A DNA stretch of 64,000 nt from Sagittula stellata E-37 (GCF_039724765.1 NZ_CP155730.1:124001-188000); one strand, 5' to 3'. Positions 16,596 to 24,873 are shown, counted from the stretch's first letter. Notes: generated by a model from the letters alone, not told the origin. A program made the numbers and translations.

Positions 16596-17539
16596 TGGCG
16601 GTGCCTTCGATTGCGATCGTCGGCAGCGGCCTGATCGGCTGCGCTTGGGCCGTGTCCTTCGCGCGCGGAGGCTGTTCCGTCGCGATGTACGATGCGACGG
16701 AGGGGGTGGCCGCGGCGGCCCCTGACCACATCCGAGCGATGGCGGAAGAGATGGCCGCCGCCGACCTGCTGATGGGTGAGACGCCGGATGCGGTCGCTTC
16801 CCGCGTCCGCGTCGCGACCGACCTTGCCGATGCGCTGAAGGGCGTGTCCCACGTGCAGGAAAACGTGCCGGAGAAGCTGGAGATCAAGCAGGCCGTCTGG
16901 GCCGAGCTCGACCGGCTGGCGCCCAAGGATGCGGTGCTGGCCAGCTCCACCTCGGCGCTGCTGCCCTCCGCCTTCACCGAGGGGCTGGCCGGGCGGCATC
17001 GCTGCGTCGTGGCCCATCCGATCAACCCGCCCAGCCTGATCCCCGCAGTCGAAGTTGTCCCGGCGCCCTGGACCGATCCGGAAGTGGTCGAACGCACCGC
17101 ACAACTCATGGAGCGGATCGGGCAGAAGCCCATCCGGATGAAACGCGAGGTCGACGGTTTTCTGATGAACCGCCTTCAGGGCGCGCTCCTGCAGGAGGCG
17201 TTCCGCCTGGTGGATCAGGGCATCGCCGCGCCGGAGGACGTGGACATCGGCATCCGCGAGGGGCTGGCGCCGCGATGGGCCGTAGTGGGTCCGTTCGAGA
17301 CCATCGACCTGAACGCACCCGGCGGCGTGCGTGACTACGTCGCCCGCTATGGCGGCATGTATAGCAACATGGCCCCCAGCCAGCGCGACCCTGCCGACTG
17401 GTCCGGCACCGCACTCGACCAGATCGACGCCGCGCGGCGCGCATCCGTGCCGCTCGACGATATCCCGAAGGCCCAGGCCCGGCGCGACAGCCGCCTGACG
17501 GCCCTGATGCAATTCCTGCGCGGCCAGAGCCGCGCCTGA
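16595..17539 (+). CDS. 3-hydroxyacyl-CoA dehydrogenase-like beta-hydroxy acid dehydrogenase
   Basis: A 314-residue protein with the NAD fold at the start (IAIVGSGLIGCAWA), the HPINPP motif holding the catalytic His (VVAHPINPPSLIPAVE), and the C-terminal helical domain (DGFLMNRLQGALLQEA). The length and motifs match the lambda-crystallin / L-gulonate and L-carnitine dehydrogenase group, which oxidise free beta-hydroxy acids to beta-keto acids. It sits just before a beta-keto acid cleavage enzyme, which would use the product. The start overlaps the SDR stop (TGATG); the longer frame upstream is an artefact. Confidence 0.85.
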   Translation: MAVPSIAIVGSGLIGCAWAVSFARGGCSVAMYDATEGVAAAAPDHIRAMAEEMAAADLLMGETPDAVASRVRVATDLADALKGVSHVQENVPEKLEIKQAVWAELDRLAPKDAVLASSTSALLPSAFTEGLAGRHRCVVAHPINPPSLIPAVEVVPAPWTDPEVVERTAQLMERIGQKPIRMKREVDGFLMNRLQGALLQEAFRLVDQGIAAPEDVDIGIREGLAPRWAVVGPFETIDLNAPGGVRDYVARYGGMYSNMAPSQRDPADWSGTALDQIDAARRASVPLDDIPKAQARRDSRLTALMQFLRGQSRA

Positions 17540-17562
17540 GATTTTCCCGGAGGAGAACGGGC

Positions 17563-18498
17563 ATGCCCAGAACCAGCAACAAGATCATCATCAGCTGCGC
17601 CGTCACCGGCGCGATCCACACCCCGTCGATGTCGCCGCATCTGCCGGTGACACCGCAGGAGATCATCACCGACAGCCTCGCCGCAGCCGAGGCCGGCGCG
17701 ACCATCCTGCACCTGCACGCACGCGACCCGGAAACCGGCAAGCCCACGCAGGACCCGGACGCCTTCCGCGCCTTCCTGCCGCAGCTCAAGCAAGCGAGCG
17801 GCGCGGTGCTGAACCTGACCACCGGCGGCTCGCCCCACATGACGGTGGCGGAACGGATGCGCCCGGCGGCCGAGCTGAAACCCGAGGTGGCGAGCCTGAA
17901 CATGGGTTCGATGAACTTCGGTCTCTACCCGATGCTGAACCGTTTCACCGAGTTCAAGCACGAGTGGGAACGCCAGCACCTCGAGAACAGCCGCGACCTT
18001 GTGTTCAAGAACACCTTCGCGGATATCCAGCACATCCTCGAGGTTGGCAACGCCAATGGCACGCGCTTTGAATTCGAGTGTTACGATACCTCGCATCTCT
18101 ACAACCTGGCGCATTTCGTGGACCGTGGCCTGGTGAAGGCGCCGTTCCTCGTCCAAACGGTCTTTGGCCTGCTGGGCGGCATCGGTGCGCATCCCGAGGA
18201 TGTGGCGCACATGAAGCGCACCGCCGACAGGCTTTTCGGCGACGATTACGTGTGGTCGGTGCTGGGCGCCGGCCGCAACCAGATGAACGTCGCGGCGCAG
18301 GCTGCGGCACAGGGCGGCAACGTCCGCGTCGGGCTGGAGGATTCGCTCTGGATCTCGAAGGGCAAGCTGGCGGAAAGCAACGCCGACCAGGTGCGCAAGG
18401 CGCGTCTCTTGCTGGAAGGGCTGGGTCTGGAGGTCGCGACACCGGAAGAGGCGCGCGGCATGCTGGACCTCAAGGGCGCGGACAATGTCGCGTTCTGA
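17563..18498 (+). CDS. Beta-keto acid cleavage enzyme (BKACE, DUF849)
   Basis: A 311-residue TIM-barrel protein. The zinc ligands appear as His50 and His52 in HLHARD, and a late Glu is in VGLEDSLWISKG. The substrate loop NLTTGGSPHMT and the conserved SLNMGSMNFG are also present. BKACE enzymes condense a beta-keto acid with acetyl-CoA and release acetoacetate plus a new acyl-CoA; members act on 3-keto-5-aminohexanoate, dehydrocarnitine and others. Pairing with the upstream dehydrogenase resembles carnitine-type beta-hydroxy acid routes. A GGAGGAG site fixes the start. Confidence 0.9.
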   Translation: MPRTSNKIIISCAVTGAIHTPSMSPHLPVTPQEIITDSLAAAEAGATILHLHARDPETGKPTQDPDAFRAFLPQLKQASGAVLNLTTGGSPHMTVAERMRPAAELKPEVASLNMGSMNFGLYPMLNRFTEFKHEWERQHLENSRDLVFKNTFADIQHILEVGNANGTRFEFECYDTSHLYNLAHFVDRGLVKAPFLVQTVFGLLGGIGAHPEDVAHMKRTADRLFGDDYVWSVLGAGRNQMNVAAQAAAQGGNVRVGLEDSLWISKGKLAESNADQVRKARLLLEGLGLEVATPEEARGMLDLKGADNVAF

Positions 18499-19228
18499 AG
18501 CCTTCCCTGTTGTCGTCACAGGCGGCAGCCGGGGCATCGGGGCGGCCACGGTCGCCCTGCTCGCGGCGCGCGGCCATCCCGTCGTGTTCTCCTACGCCTC
18601 CAACGACGCTGCCGCGCAGGCGCTCTGCGACCGTGTGGCGGAGGAGGGTGGCCAGGCAGTAGCCTGCAAGGGCGATGCGGCGGATGAGGGCGCGGTTGCC
18701 GCGCTCTTTGCCGCCTGTGTCGACCGCTTCGGCCCACCCGGCGGCGTCTTTGCCAATGCGGGCATCACCGGTCCGGCCTGCGGTCTGGACGACCTGTCGG
18801 CGGAAGATCTGCGCCGGGTACTGGATGTGAACGTCGCGGGCAGCTTCCTGACCGCACAGGCGGCCCTGCGCAGCATGCCCGACGGCGGCGCCATCGTGCT
18901 GATGTCGAGCCGCGCGGGGCGGTTGGGCGGCGCGGGCGAATGGCTGCACTACGCCGCCAGCAAGGGCGCCATCGACACGCTCTGCGTCGGGCTCGCGCAG
19001 GAGGCCGGACCGAAGGGCTTCCGCGTGAACGCCGTGGCGCCCGGTCTGATCGAGACGGAGATCCACGCCGCCGCGGGCCGGGGTGACCGGTTGAAGACCG
19101 CAGGAAGTTCCGTGCCGATGGGCCGGACCGGCACGGCGGAGGAGGTCGCGCGCACGGTGGCCTGGCTCATGTCCGACGACGCGTCCTACATCTCGGGAAC
19201 GATTGTGGACATCAGCGGCGGGCGCTGA
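18485..19228 (+). CDS. Short-chain dehydrogenase/reductase, end of the BKACE operon
   Basis: A 247-residue classical SDR with TGGSRGIG, the VFANAG motif, Ser in LMSSRAG, YAASK, and a C-terminal ISGTIVDISGG. It overlaps the BKACE gene by 14 bp, so the two are tightly coupled. Its relatives include glucose-1-dehydrogenase and 3-oxoacyl reductase types. It may reduce acetoacetate or oxidise a pathway alcohol; the sequence does not decide. Confidence 0.87.
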   Translation: MSRSEAFPVVVTGGSRGIGAATVALLAARGHPVVFSYASNDAAAQALCDRVAEEGGQAVACKGDAADEGAVAALFAACVDRFGPPGGVFANAGITGPACGLDDLSAEDLRRVLDVNVAGSFLTAQAALRSMPDGGAIVLMSSRAGRLGGAGEWLHYAASKGAIDTLCVGLAQEAGPKGFRVNAVAPGLIETEIHAAAGRGDRLKTAGSSVPMGRTGTAEEVARTVAWLMSDDASYISGTIVDISGGR

Positions 19229-19285
19229 GCGGAAGCCTTGATAACAGGGTCGCAAATAGACGCCTTCAGGTGCAGGAGGTCCTCC

Positions 19286-19474
19286 ACGGCCAGATCCGCG
19301 AAATTAGCAGCCGAGACGCTGGTGGAAGACGCCCGCGTCATTTCCGAACTGCAAAGCCGCTCGCTGGCCGGTCAGATCACCCATAGGGCCCGCACCGGCC
19401 GCGCCATCGAACGTTTCGGAACTTTCGATCACGCGTCGATGTCATCGCTGACCCTGACAACGCGGGGCCATTAA
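19286..19474 (+). pseudogene. ParD-like antitoxin with an ACG in the start position
   Basis: The 62-codon stretch ARSAKLAAETLVEDARVI followed by SRSLAGQITHRARTGRAIER matches the ParD-like antitoxin family (a ribbon-helix-helix-type core that normally contains AGQIEHWARLGRA). An AGGAGGT ribosome-binding site lies 6-7 bases before an ACG where an ATG is expected. Either rare ACG initiation or a decayed start is possible. No toxin gene follows; the next gene is a cold-shock protein. It is best read as an orphan, probably inactive, antitoxin. Confidence 0.5.
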
Positions 19475-19671
19475 AACTGCCGCTGCAATGAAAGGCCGCT
19501 ATTGCAAGCATAGCCTTGTAAACCTCGCAGTTAAGCACTACTTAACAACTGCTGACGTTTCTTCTCTTCGCTATTCCGCCGCCACTGGCTTGGTATCGGT
19601 TGATCGACTTGGATCGACTATGCCGGGCTGCCGCGATCTTGTGGGCAGCGTTTATCAAGGAGACCACGGAT

Positions 19672-19878
19672 ATGGCCAATGGCACCGTGAAATGGTTCAA
19701 CAGCACCAAAGGCTTCGGCTTCATCCAGCCCGAACATGGCAGCAAGGATGTCTTCCTGCACATCTCTGCCGTCGAACGCGCCGGGATCAACCGGATCGAA
19801 GACGGTCAGGCTGTTACTTTCGACGTCGAGAGCGGCCGTGACGGTCGCGAATCCGCCATCAACCTGGCACTCGCGTGA
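19672..19878 (+). CDS. Cold-shock protein (CspA family)
   Basis: A 68-residue single cold-shock domain: MANGTVKWFNSTKGFGFIQP with RNP1 (KGFGFI) and RNP2 (DVFLHIS), ending in NLALA. It binds single-stranded RNA and DNA and melts secondary structure. The ribosome-binding site AAGGAG and the position of RNP motifs fix this start rather than the upstream frame. It is followed by a small ORF whose GTG start lies within its stop. Confidence 0.93.
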   Translation: MANGTVKWFNSTKGFGFIQPEHGSKDVFLHISAVERAGINRIEDGQAVTFDVESGRDGRESAINLALA

Positions 19879-20114
19879 AGACAAAGCTGGAAGACCTGCT
19901 CAAAGGTGTTCCGGCTCGGGAGGGGAACGGTGGGCAGCTTTTGGCTCCCAGCGTTTCCGCTTCGGAGGCAAAATCCGCAGAGCGGGTCACTGCGCTTGAC
20001 AAGACCACCGCGAGCGCAAAGCGCTTGTTGGATGACGAGGCCTTGGCCCGTTCTGAAAAGACTGCGCGCCTGAAAGCTGCGCGCGAGAAACGCGACATGG
20101 GCGACGAAGACTGA
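19875..20114 (+). CDS. Small charged protein coupled to the cold-shock gene
   Basis: A 79-residue hydrophilic protein rich in Lys, Ala and Asp, starting with GTG inside the cold-shock stop codon (4-bp overlap). Its C-terminal part (LARSEKTARLKAAREKRD) is a probable amphipathic helix. Small proteins of this kind follow CspA in many Rhodobacterales; their role is not known. The coupling indicates co-translation. Confidence 0.65.
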   Translation: MKTKLEDLLKGVPAREGNGGQLLAPSVSASEAKSAERVTALDKTTASAKRLLDDEALARSEKTARLKAAREKRDMGDED

Positions 20115-20212
20115 TCTCAGTCCCCGCGACCTAGCTTTCCACGATACCGCCCGCGCGAAATTCCCTGAACGAATTTGCGCGGTACATCAAACCACGATGA
20201 CATTAGGAGACG

Positions 20213-20380
20213 ATGATGGGCTATTCCCAGCCGAAGAAGCAGCTCGATCTCAAGGAATTCTTGAGTACGCCTGCGAAAAAACGTCCCTACGGTCGCAAGT
20301 TTGGAGCGATGAAGCCGCAAGCCGCGACTGCCAAGCCGGACGAAACGCCGGCGGCTAAACAGGACGACGCGGCAAGCTGA
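20213..20380 (+). CDS. Small basic protein (55 residues)
   Basis: It starts MMGYSQPKKQLDLKEFL after a TAGGAGA site and ends in an Ala/Asp-rich tail (AAKQDDAAS). It has no membrane segment or known motif. The strong ribosome-binding site, the basic middle (KKRPYGRKFG) and its place after the cold-shock pair suggest a real small protein. It lies just before a run of five hairpins. Confidence 0.55.
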   Translation: MMGYSQPKKQLDLKEFLSTPAKKRPYGRKFGAMKPQAATAKPDETPAAKQDDAAS

Positions 20381-20396
20381 GCCTCGATAACTTTTG

Positions 20397-20547
20397 CCTC
20401 CGGAACCCGGAGGAGAACAACAGGATCGGTTCCGCTCAAGCGGAGCCGACAGTCTCGCCGATGCGAGACAGGGCGCAACCGTCGTTGCACCAGAAATGGC
20501 GATCCTTTCCATCTTCGATGAGGGGTGCTGACTGCCTTAGCAGGCAG
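20397..20547 (+). ncRNA. Run of five short-loop hairpins, candidate structured RNA
   Basis: Five consecutive inverted repeats are visible. They are CCTCCGG/CCGGAGG (20397-20413, 3-base loop), a 9-bp stem CGGTTCCGC/GCGGAGCCG with one G-T pair (20427-20448, loop TCAA), GTCTCGC/GCGAGAC (20452-20469, loop CGAT), GCAAC/GTTGC (20475-20488, loop CGTC), and CTGC/GCAG (20532-20543, loop CTTA). None is followed by a T-run. The pattern suggests a structured 3' UTR, a processed sRNA, or a sequence repeat family. No Rfam assignment is claimed. Confidence 0.4.
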
Positions 20548-20585
20548 GCCGTGCCGGGATCGCGTTACCAAACAAGGACAAATGA

Positions 20586-20837
20586 TTGATCGAAATACAA
20601 TGGGGCACGCCGATCGCCCTTTACACGCCGCATAATGATGTCGCCGAACGCTTTTGCACGATCGAGAAGGCGCGTCACTGGCTGCGCAGGAAGTGGCCCG
20701 TCGCCGACAATACGCGTCAGGCCGCGCTGGAAACAATCGACTCCGCAATGGACTGCATGTGCCCGGTGAAAGATGCACGCATCGCCTTCGTCGTTGCTGC
20801 ATTGTCCGCTGGATTTGTGCCGGTCCGTGCGTCTTGA
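20586..20837 (+). CDS. DUF982 family protein
   Basis: An 83-residue protein whose middle (CTIEKARHWLRRKWP, then AALETIDSAM) and end (DARIAFVVAALSAGFVP) follow the DUF982 pattern common in rhizobia and other alphaproteobacteria. The start is a TTG after AAGGACA. An ATG 4 bases upstream opens a different short frame. The function is unknown. Confidence 0.7.
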   Translation: MIEIQWGTPIALYTPHNDVAERFCTIEKARHWLRRKWPVADNTRQAALETIDSAMDCMCPVKDARIAFVVAALSAGFVPVRAS

Positions 20838-20915
20838 AGCGCGTAGCGTATGTAACCTATGCATTCAAAGCGGAGCCACCTATGCTCCACTAACTGTACC
20901 TCATCGACCAAGCGC

Positions 20916-22130
20916 ATGTTATTCGAAAGCGAAGCCCTTCATCAAAGTATCCGTCAGGTCGAGCTTGTCTCGGATATTTCCATGATCCTCGATGCCTGCG
21001 GCACCGCAACCGGCATGGGGTTTGTCGCAGTTGCTCGAGTCACCGATGACCGCTGGATGACCTGCGCGTCTCGGGACAACGTGAACTTCGGCCTGAAGCC
21101 GGGTGACGAACTCGACGTCGCATCGACCATCTGCTGCGAAGTAAGGGCCTGCCGTAGCATTATTTCGATCCCGGATGTGGATGATAGCGAGATCTACCGC
21201 AATCATCCTACGCCCCGGCGGTACGGCTTCAAGAGCTATATCTCGGTTCCGATCATCCGGAGCGATGACAGTATCTGGGGCACCCTATGTGCCCTGGATT
21301 CCGAACCGCACGAGATTGGCCCGCAGGCGGAACAGCTTTTTACGATCTTTGCCCGGATTATTGCCCGCGAGCTCGACCGCCAGGACGAATTGGCCGCAGG
21401 TCGGCAAGAGATCGAAGAGGGGCACGCGAGTCTTCAGACCGAACGCGATACCGCACGGCTGCGTGAAGAGTTCATCGCCATCGTCGGACACGACCTGCGC
21501 AATCCGATCGCAGCCGTCACCTCCGGCTTGCGAATGATCGAGGAACGCGACCTGTTGCCCGAGCGTAGGGCGATGCTGGTGCTAGAGATGCAGCGCGCGC
21601 TGACGCGGGCCAGCCAGATCATCACGAACCTGATGGATTTCGCCCGTGGCCGCCTTGGCGCCGGGATCGAGATGAATGCGCCCGCGCCGGTCGATCTTGC
21701 GCCGGTGTTCCGCGACGTGATCGGCGAGATCGAGCAGGTTGCCGGTCAACCCGTCTATTCCTCGATCGACCTGCCGCGAGCGCTGGTCGCCGATCCGCAG
21801 CGGCTCGGCCAGCTCTTGTCGAACCTATTGGGCAATGCCGTGACTCACGGCGCCCCCAGTCAACCGATCACCGTCGATATCGCCGAGCGTGACGGTGAGC
21901 TGGTCGCCAGCGTCACGAACCAGGGCGCGCCGATCCCGCCGGATGTGCAGGCGTCATTGTTTCAGCCGTTCTCACGCAATGAAAGCAAGCGGAAAAGCCT
22001 TCAAGGCCTTGGGCTGGGCCTCTACATCGCGTCGCAGATTGCCTTGGCGCACGGCGGACGGCTCCATGTCTCGTCTTCGGAGGAGGCAGGCACAACCTTC
22101 ACCCTGCGCATGCCGGCCAAACCGGCCTGA
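20916..22130 (+). CDS. GAF-domain sensor histidine kinase (soluble)
   Basis: A 404-residue protein without membrane segments. A GAF domain spans about residues 5-150 (GMGFVAVARVTDDRW, YISVPIIRSDDSIWGTLCALD). It is followed by a coiled linker and a HisKA domain with phosphoacceptor His192 in FIAIVGHDLRNP. The HATPase domain comes next, with N-box NLLGNAVTHGAP, a G1-type segment VTNQGAPIPPD, and GLGLYIASQIALAHGG. The GAF Cys-Cys near residue 73 might bind a cofactor. An earlier in-frame ATG at 20859 is possible, but the GAF alignment favours 20916. It ends 2 bp from the convergent receiver gene. Confidence 0.87.
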   Translation: MLFESEALHQSIRQVELVSDISMILDACGTATGMGFVAVARVTDDRWMTCASRDNVNFGLKPGDELDVASTICCEVRACRSIISIPDVDDSEIYRNHPTPRRYGFKSYISVPIIRSDDSIWGTLCALDSEPHEIGPQAEQLFTIFARIIARELDRQDELAAGRQEIEEGHASLQTERDTARLREEFIAIVGHDLRNPIAAVTSGLRMIEERDLLPERRAMLVLEMQRALTRASQIITNLMDFARGRLGAGIEMNAPAPVDLAPVFRDVIGEIEQVAGQPVYSSIDLPRALVADPQRLGQLLSNLLGNAVTHGAPSQPITVDIAERDGELVASVTNQGAPIPPDVQASLFQPFSRNESKRKSLQGLGLGLYIASQIALAHGGRLHVSSSEEAGTTFTLRMPAKPA

Positions 22131-22132
22131 GG

Positions 22133-22495
22133 TCACGAAACCGACAGAAGCGCCGCGACGATATCTTCGGCGACGAGGGGTTTTGCAAGAAACCGGCTGT
22201 GTCGCGGAATGGCGTGAGGCTCGGGGGACTTGCCGCCCGACATGATGATGATACGGCAGCCACCCGACCGCTGCCGCACTTCCGCCGCGAGGCCGAGGCC
22301 GTCCATTTCGCCCGGCATGTCGATATCGGTGACAAGTAAGTCGACCGCACCGCTGCCGTCCATGACTTGCAGTGCCGAGGCCGCATTTCCCGCTTCCAGA
22401 ACGTTGTATCCCAAGTCGCTAAGGCCAAGCGACAGATCCATTCGAATGATCGGCTCGTCGTCGACAACGAGGATCGTCAGGGTCTTGTCGGTCAT
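22133..22495 (-). CDS. Stand-alone response regulator receiver
   Basis: A 120-residue CheY-like receiver: acidic pair in VVDDEP, phosphoacceptor Asp57 in LLVTDIDMPG, and Lys in RFLAKPLV. There is no output domain. It faces the GAF kinase tail-to-tail with a 2-bp gap, so it is a likely phosphotransfer partner. TGGAGCG before 22495 fixes the start. Confidence 0.85.
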   Translation of the reverse strand: MTDKTLTILVVDDEPIIRMDLSLGLSDLGYNVLEAGNAASALQVMDGSGAVDLLVTDIDMPGEMDGLGLAAEVRQRSGGCRIIIMSGGKSPEPHAIPRHSRFLAKPLVAEDIVAALLSVS

Positions 22496-23153
22496 GCGGG
22501 CGCTCCAATGAAAAAGGTGAACTGCAACGCAGCCAGCACTCGAACGCCCTACGATACATGCGCTCAACGGCTCGGCGGGCACATGCGTTCCGGTCTCCTT
22601 TCGCGGCGGGGCGGTTTTGCAGGGGAGCCTGGCGGCAAAGGCCAAACAGAGGCCATCACGCCATTCCAAACGCGCCGCGATGGACAGTGCGGGCTGGAGC
22701 CGTGGCGGCGGCTTGGCGACACGTCCCCCCCAACAAAAATACCGTGCGCTCGCATTTTACGATCATTCGCTCAGCGCTCCCGGACGAAGCCGATTGTGAC
22801 CGTCTACGCAGTTGTAAATCGGGCAAGGCACCCCATCTTACATTAAATCCTGAAGTGCATATTCCGAAATGGGTGCATTTGAAAGAATATCGGATCCCGC
22901 CGATTTCCACTCATTTGCTGTCCGAATGCTGAATCTCTAACTGGACTGTGCGATCGACCGGGACGCGGCCGCACAGACTGCCACGACCGGTCGGACTGGG
23001 CTGCACGTTTCCGTGTAACGATCCTATCCTCAGACACTTTCAGGGCGCGCGTGGAAGCGCTTGGAAGGTACGGCTCTTCGGCAGATCAGATCTGCGTCGC
23101 CCACGATCAATCCACTGAAACGACCTCTTTCGAGGTGACTGAAAGGACCGTCC
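22496..23153. other. Gap without a recognised gene
   Basis: Overlapping short ORFs on both strands show no family features or good ribosome-binding sites. The right third is AT-richer and probably holds the promoter of the transglutaminase-like gene, including a perfect palindrome listed separately. Confidence 0.5.
23081..23095. promoter_or_regulatory. Perfect 15-bp palindrome upstream of the transglutaminase-like gene
   Basis: GCAGATC-A-GATCTGC is a perfect 7-1-7 dyad 58 bp before the start at 23154. A second small stem (ACCTC-TTTC-GAGGT) lies between it and the gene. The size fits a dimeric repressor site. The regulator is unknown. Confidence 0.35.
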
Positions 23154-24035
23154 GTGAACAAGGACACCCGCCCCTCGTCGATGGCAGACCGCAAACCGGC
23201 GCTGCGCATGAATATCGGGTGCCGCATCACCCACACCCTGACTCAGCCGACCCCTTTGATCGCGCTGCTGAATGTGCATTATTCGCGCTTCGGCGACCTC
23301 GAACGTGCGGATTACCTTGTCACACAGCCGAGCGTTCCGCTCGAAAGCTACCGCGACGGGTTCGGCAACTGGTGCACGCGCATGGTTGCCCCCGCTGGCG
23401 AGTTCACACTGACGACCGATGGGATCTTCCGGGATGCTGGCCATCCCGATCCCCATAGCCCCGACGCGCAACAACATGCCGTGGAGGACTTGCCCTTCGA
23501 TACGCTCGTCTACCTGCTGGGCAGCCGCTACTGCGATACCGACCTGTTGTCGGAGCGCGCCTGGGAGCTCTTCGGAACGACCGACCAAGGCTGGTCGCGC
23601 GTACAGGCAATCTGCGATTACGTGCATGACAGCATAGCCTTCGACTACATGAAGGCCGACTCAACCCGTACCGCAGCGCAGACACTGGCCGGGGGATACG
23701 GAGTCTGCCGCGATTTCACCCATCTCGGCATCGCGCTGTGTCGCTGCATGAACATCCCGGCCCGGTACTGTACCGGCTACCTGAGCGAAATCGGCGAACC
23801 GCTGCCCCATGCCGAAGACGACTTCGCCGCATGGATGGAGGTTTACCTGGGCGGCCAATGGTGGGTGTTCGACCCGCGAAACAACAAACGGCGTACCGGG
23901 CGCATCCTCGTGGCGCGCGGCAGGGACGCCGCAGACGTGCCGCTGACACAGATCTTCGGGCCGGGCACCCTGTCCGGGTTCGAAGTGTGGACCCAGGAAG
24001 CGCAAGGCGAATGGCCCGTGACCACCAATACCTGA
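23154..24035 (+). CDS. Transglutaminase-like cysteine protease family protein
   Basis: A 293-residue cytosolic protein. The N-terminal half is a beta-rich Bact_transglu_N-like region (DYLVTQPSVPLESYRD, FGNWCTR). The catalytic half has Cys in GGYGVCRDFTHL and Asp in WWVFDPRNN. The position of the usual catalytic His reads DDFAAWMEVYL, with Ala where HAW is canonical; several relatives in alphaproteobacteria have the same change. Such proteins may be peptidases or amidases, or may be inactive. A second member with a full triad lies 0.8 kb downstream. Confidence 0.82.
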   Translation: MNKDTRPSSMADRKPALRMNIGCRITHTLTQPTPLIALLNVHYSRFGDLERADYLVTQPSVPLESYRDGFGNWCTRMVAPAGEFTLTTDGIFRDAGHPDPHSPDAQQHAVEDLPFDTLVYLLGSRYCDTDLLSERAWELFGTTDQGWSRVQAICDYVHDSIAFDYMKADSTRTAAQTLAGGYGVCRDFTHLGIALCRCMNIPARYCTGYLSEIGEPLPHAEDDFAAWMEVYLGGQWWVFDPRNNKRRTGRILVARGRDAADVPLTQIFGPGTLSGFEVWTQEAQGEWPVTTNT

Positions 24036-24121
24036 CCGTCGGGACCAGAGACCACGGATCCCAGATTATGGAGCGCGTGGAGACCGGCCGTGTCCCGTCA
24101 ACATTTCCAAGGATATTTCAA

Positions 24122-24580
24122 ATGAACCTCCAAATCGATATGATGACTCTTCCGCGCATGTCGGGCGATTGCCTTTCTGGCAGACTTGCCCCGCCGGCCG
24201 GTGCTTTCGGTGACCGACCCGCCCCCTACGTACGAAAGGGTGAAACCGCCAAGCCTCCTCGTGCGCTGCGGCGGTCAGACCTCGTTGGAAGCAGCGTCAC
24301 CCAGATTTTGCCCACCTCAAAGAGCGCTGACGGTCAGGTTCAGGGCCGCGAACCGGACGCAATCTTCGTCGACCGAATGTTGGCCGATCCAATGATCCGC
24401 CTCGTAATGCTGGCGGATGGTGTGTCGGAACACGAGATCAGGACCCTTTACAGGACGCGCGCGCCCATGATGGTACACGGGCGCGGCCGATCCAATACAA
24501 TGGAATTGTCCTTGCAGGAGGGCGCCGTTACCGCACCGGGGCCGCGACCGGGCACCCTTCGCCCGGGTATCGGAGAATGA
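24122..24580 (+). CDS. Hypothetical protein
   Basis: A 152-residue ORF starting MNLQIDMMTLPRMSGD after AAGGAT. The N-terminal half is low in motifs. The middle has DPMIRLVMLADGVSEHEIR, a helical stretch seen in small uncharacterised alphaproteobacterial proteins. The tail is Gly/Pro-rich. It lies between two transglutaminase-like genes on the same strand. The function is unknown. Confidence 0.5.
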   Translation: MNLQIDMMTLPRMSGDCLSGRLAPPAGAFGDRPAPYVRKGETAKPPRALRRSDLVGSSVTQILPTSKSADGQVQGREPDAIFVDRMLADPMIRLVMLADGVSEHEIRTLYRTRAPMMVHGRGRSNTMELSLQEGAVTAPGPRPGTLRPGIGE

Positions 24581-24638
24581 CCCTTGCAGACGAACGCCTC
24601 GCCCACCGAGCCGCCACTGCGCAGCCTTCGTTGCGAGG

Positions 24639-24866
24639 ATGAAACGGCACATGACAGAAGAGTGCCCCGCGTCCCGATACGATACAATTGCGCGTGCCAA
24701 AGCGGACATCGCTGCGGACCGTTTCTGTCTATGTTGCCGCAGGACCTTTCCGAGCGAGGGCTTCGGGCAACGGATTTGCCCCCGCTGCAAAGGGTCGAGT
24801 GCCTGGCGAAGCGCCGTTCCGGATCGCGGTTCGAGCGGGCGCCAGCGCGGTATCCGGTCGTCGTGA
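24639..24866 (+). CDS. Small zinc-ribbon protein
   Basis: A 75-residue protein with CLCC and, after SEGFGQRI, CPRC; the four Cys form a zinc-ribbon pair (CxxC-x13-CxxC). The start could also be the ATG at 24651. The SEGFGxRIC block recurs in small alphaproteobacterial zinc-finger proteins of unknown role, probably nucleic-acid or protein binding. It ends 7 bp before the next transglutaminase-like gene. Confidence 0.6.
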   Translation: MKRHMTEECPASRYDTIARAKADIAADRFCLCCRRTFPSEGFGQRICPRCKGSSAWRSAVPDRGSSGRQRGIRSS

Positions 24867-24873
24867 TTTCGCC

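Noticed and set aside
20397..20547. Hairpin run considered as a CRISPR array or a tandem repeat
   Set aside because: The stems differ in sequence and length, with no constant repeat and no spacers, so it is not CRISPR or a simple repeat.
22558..22932. A 124-codon ORF in the gap before the transglutaminase-like gene
   Set aside because: No ribosome-binding site, no motif, and overlapping open frames on both strands as expected for high-GC noncoding DNA.
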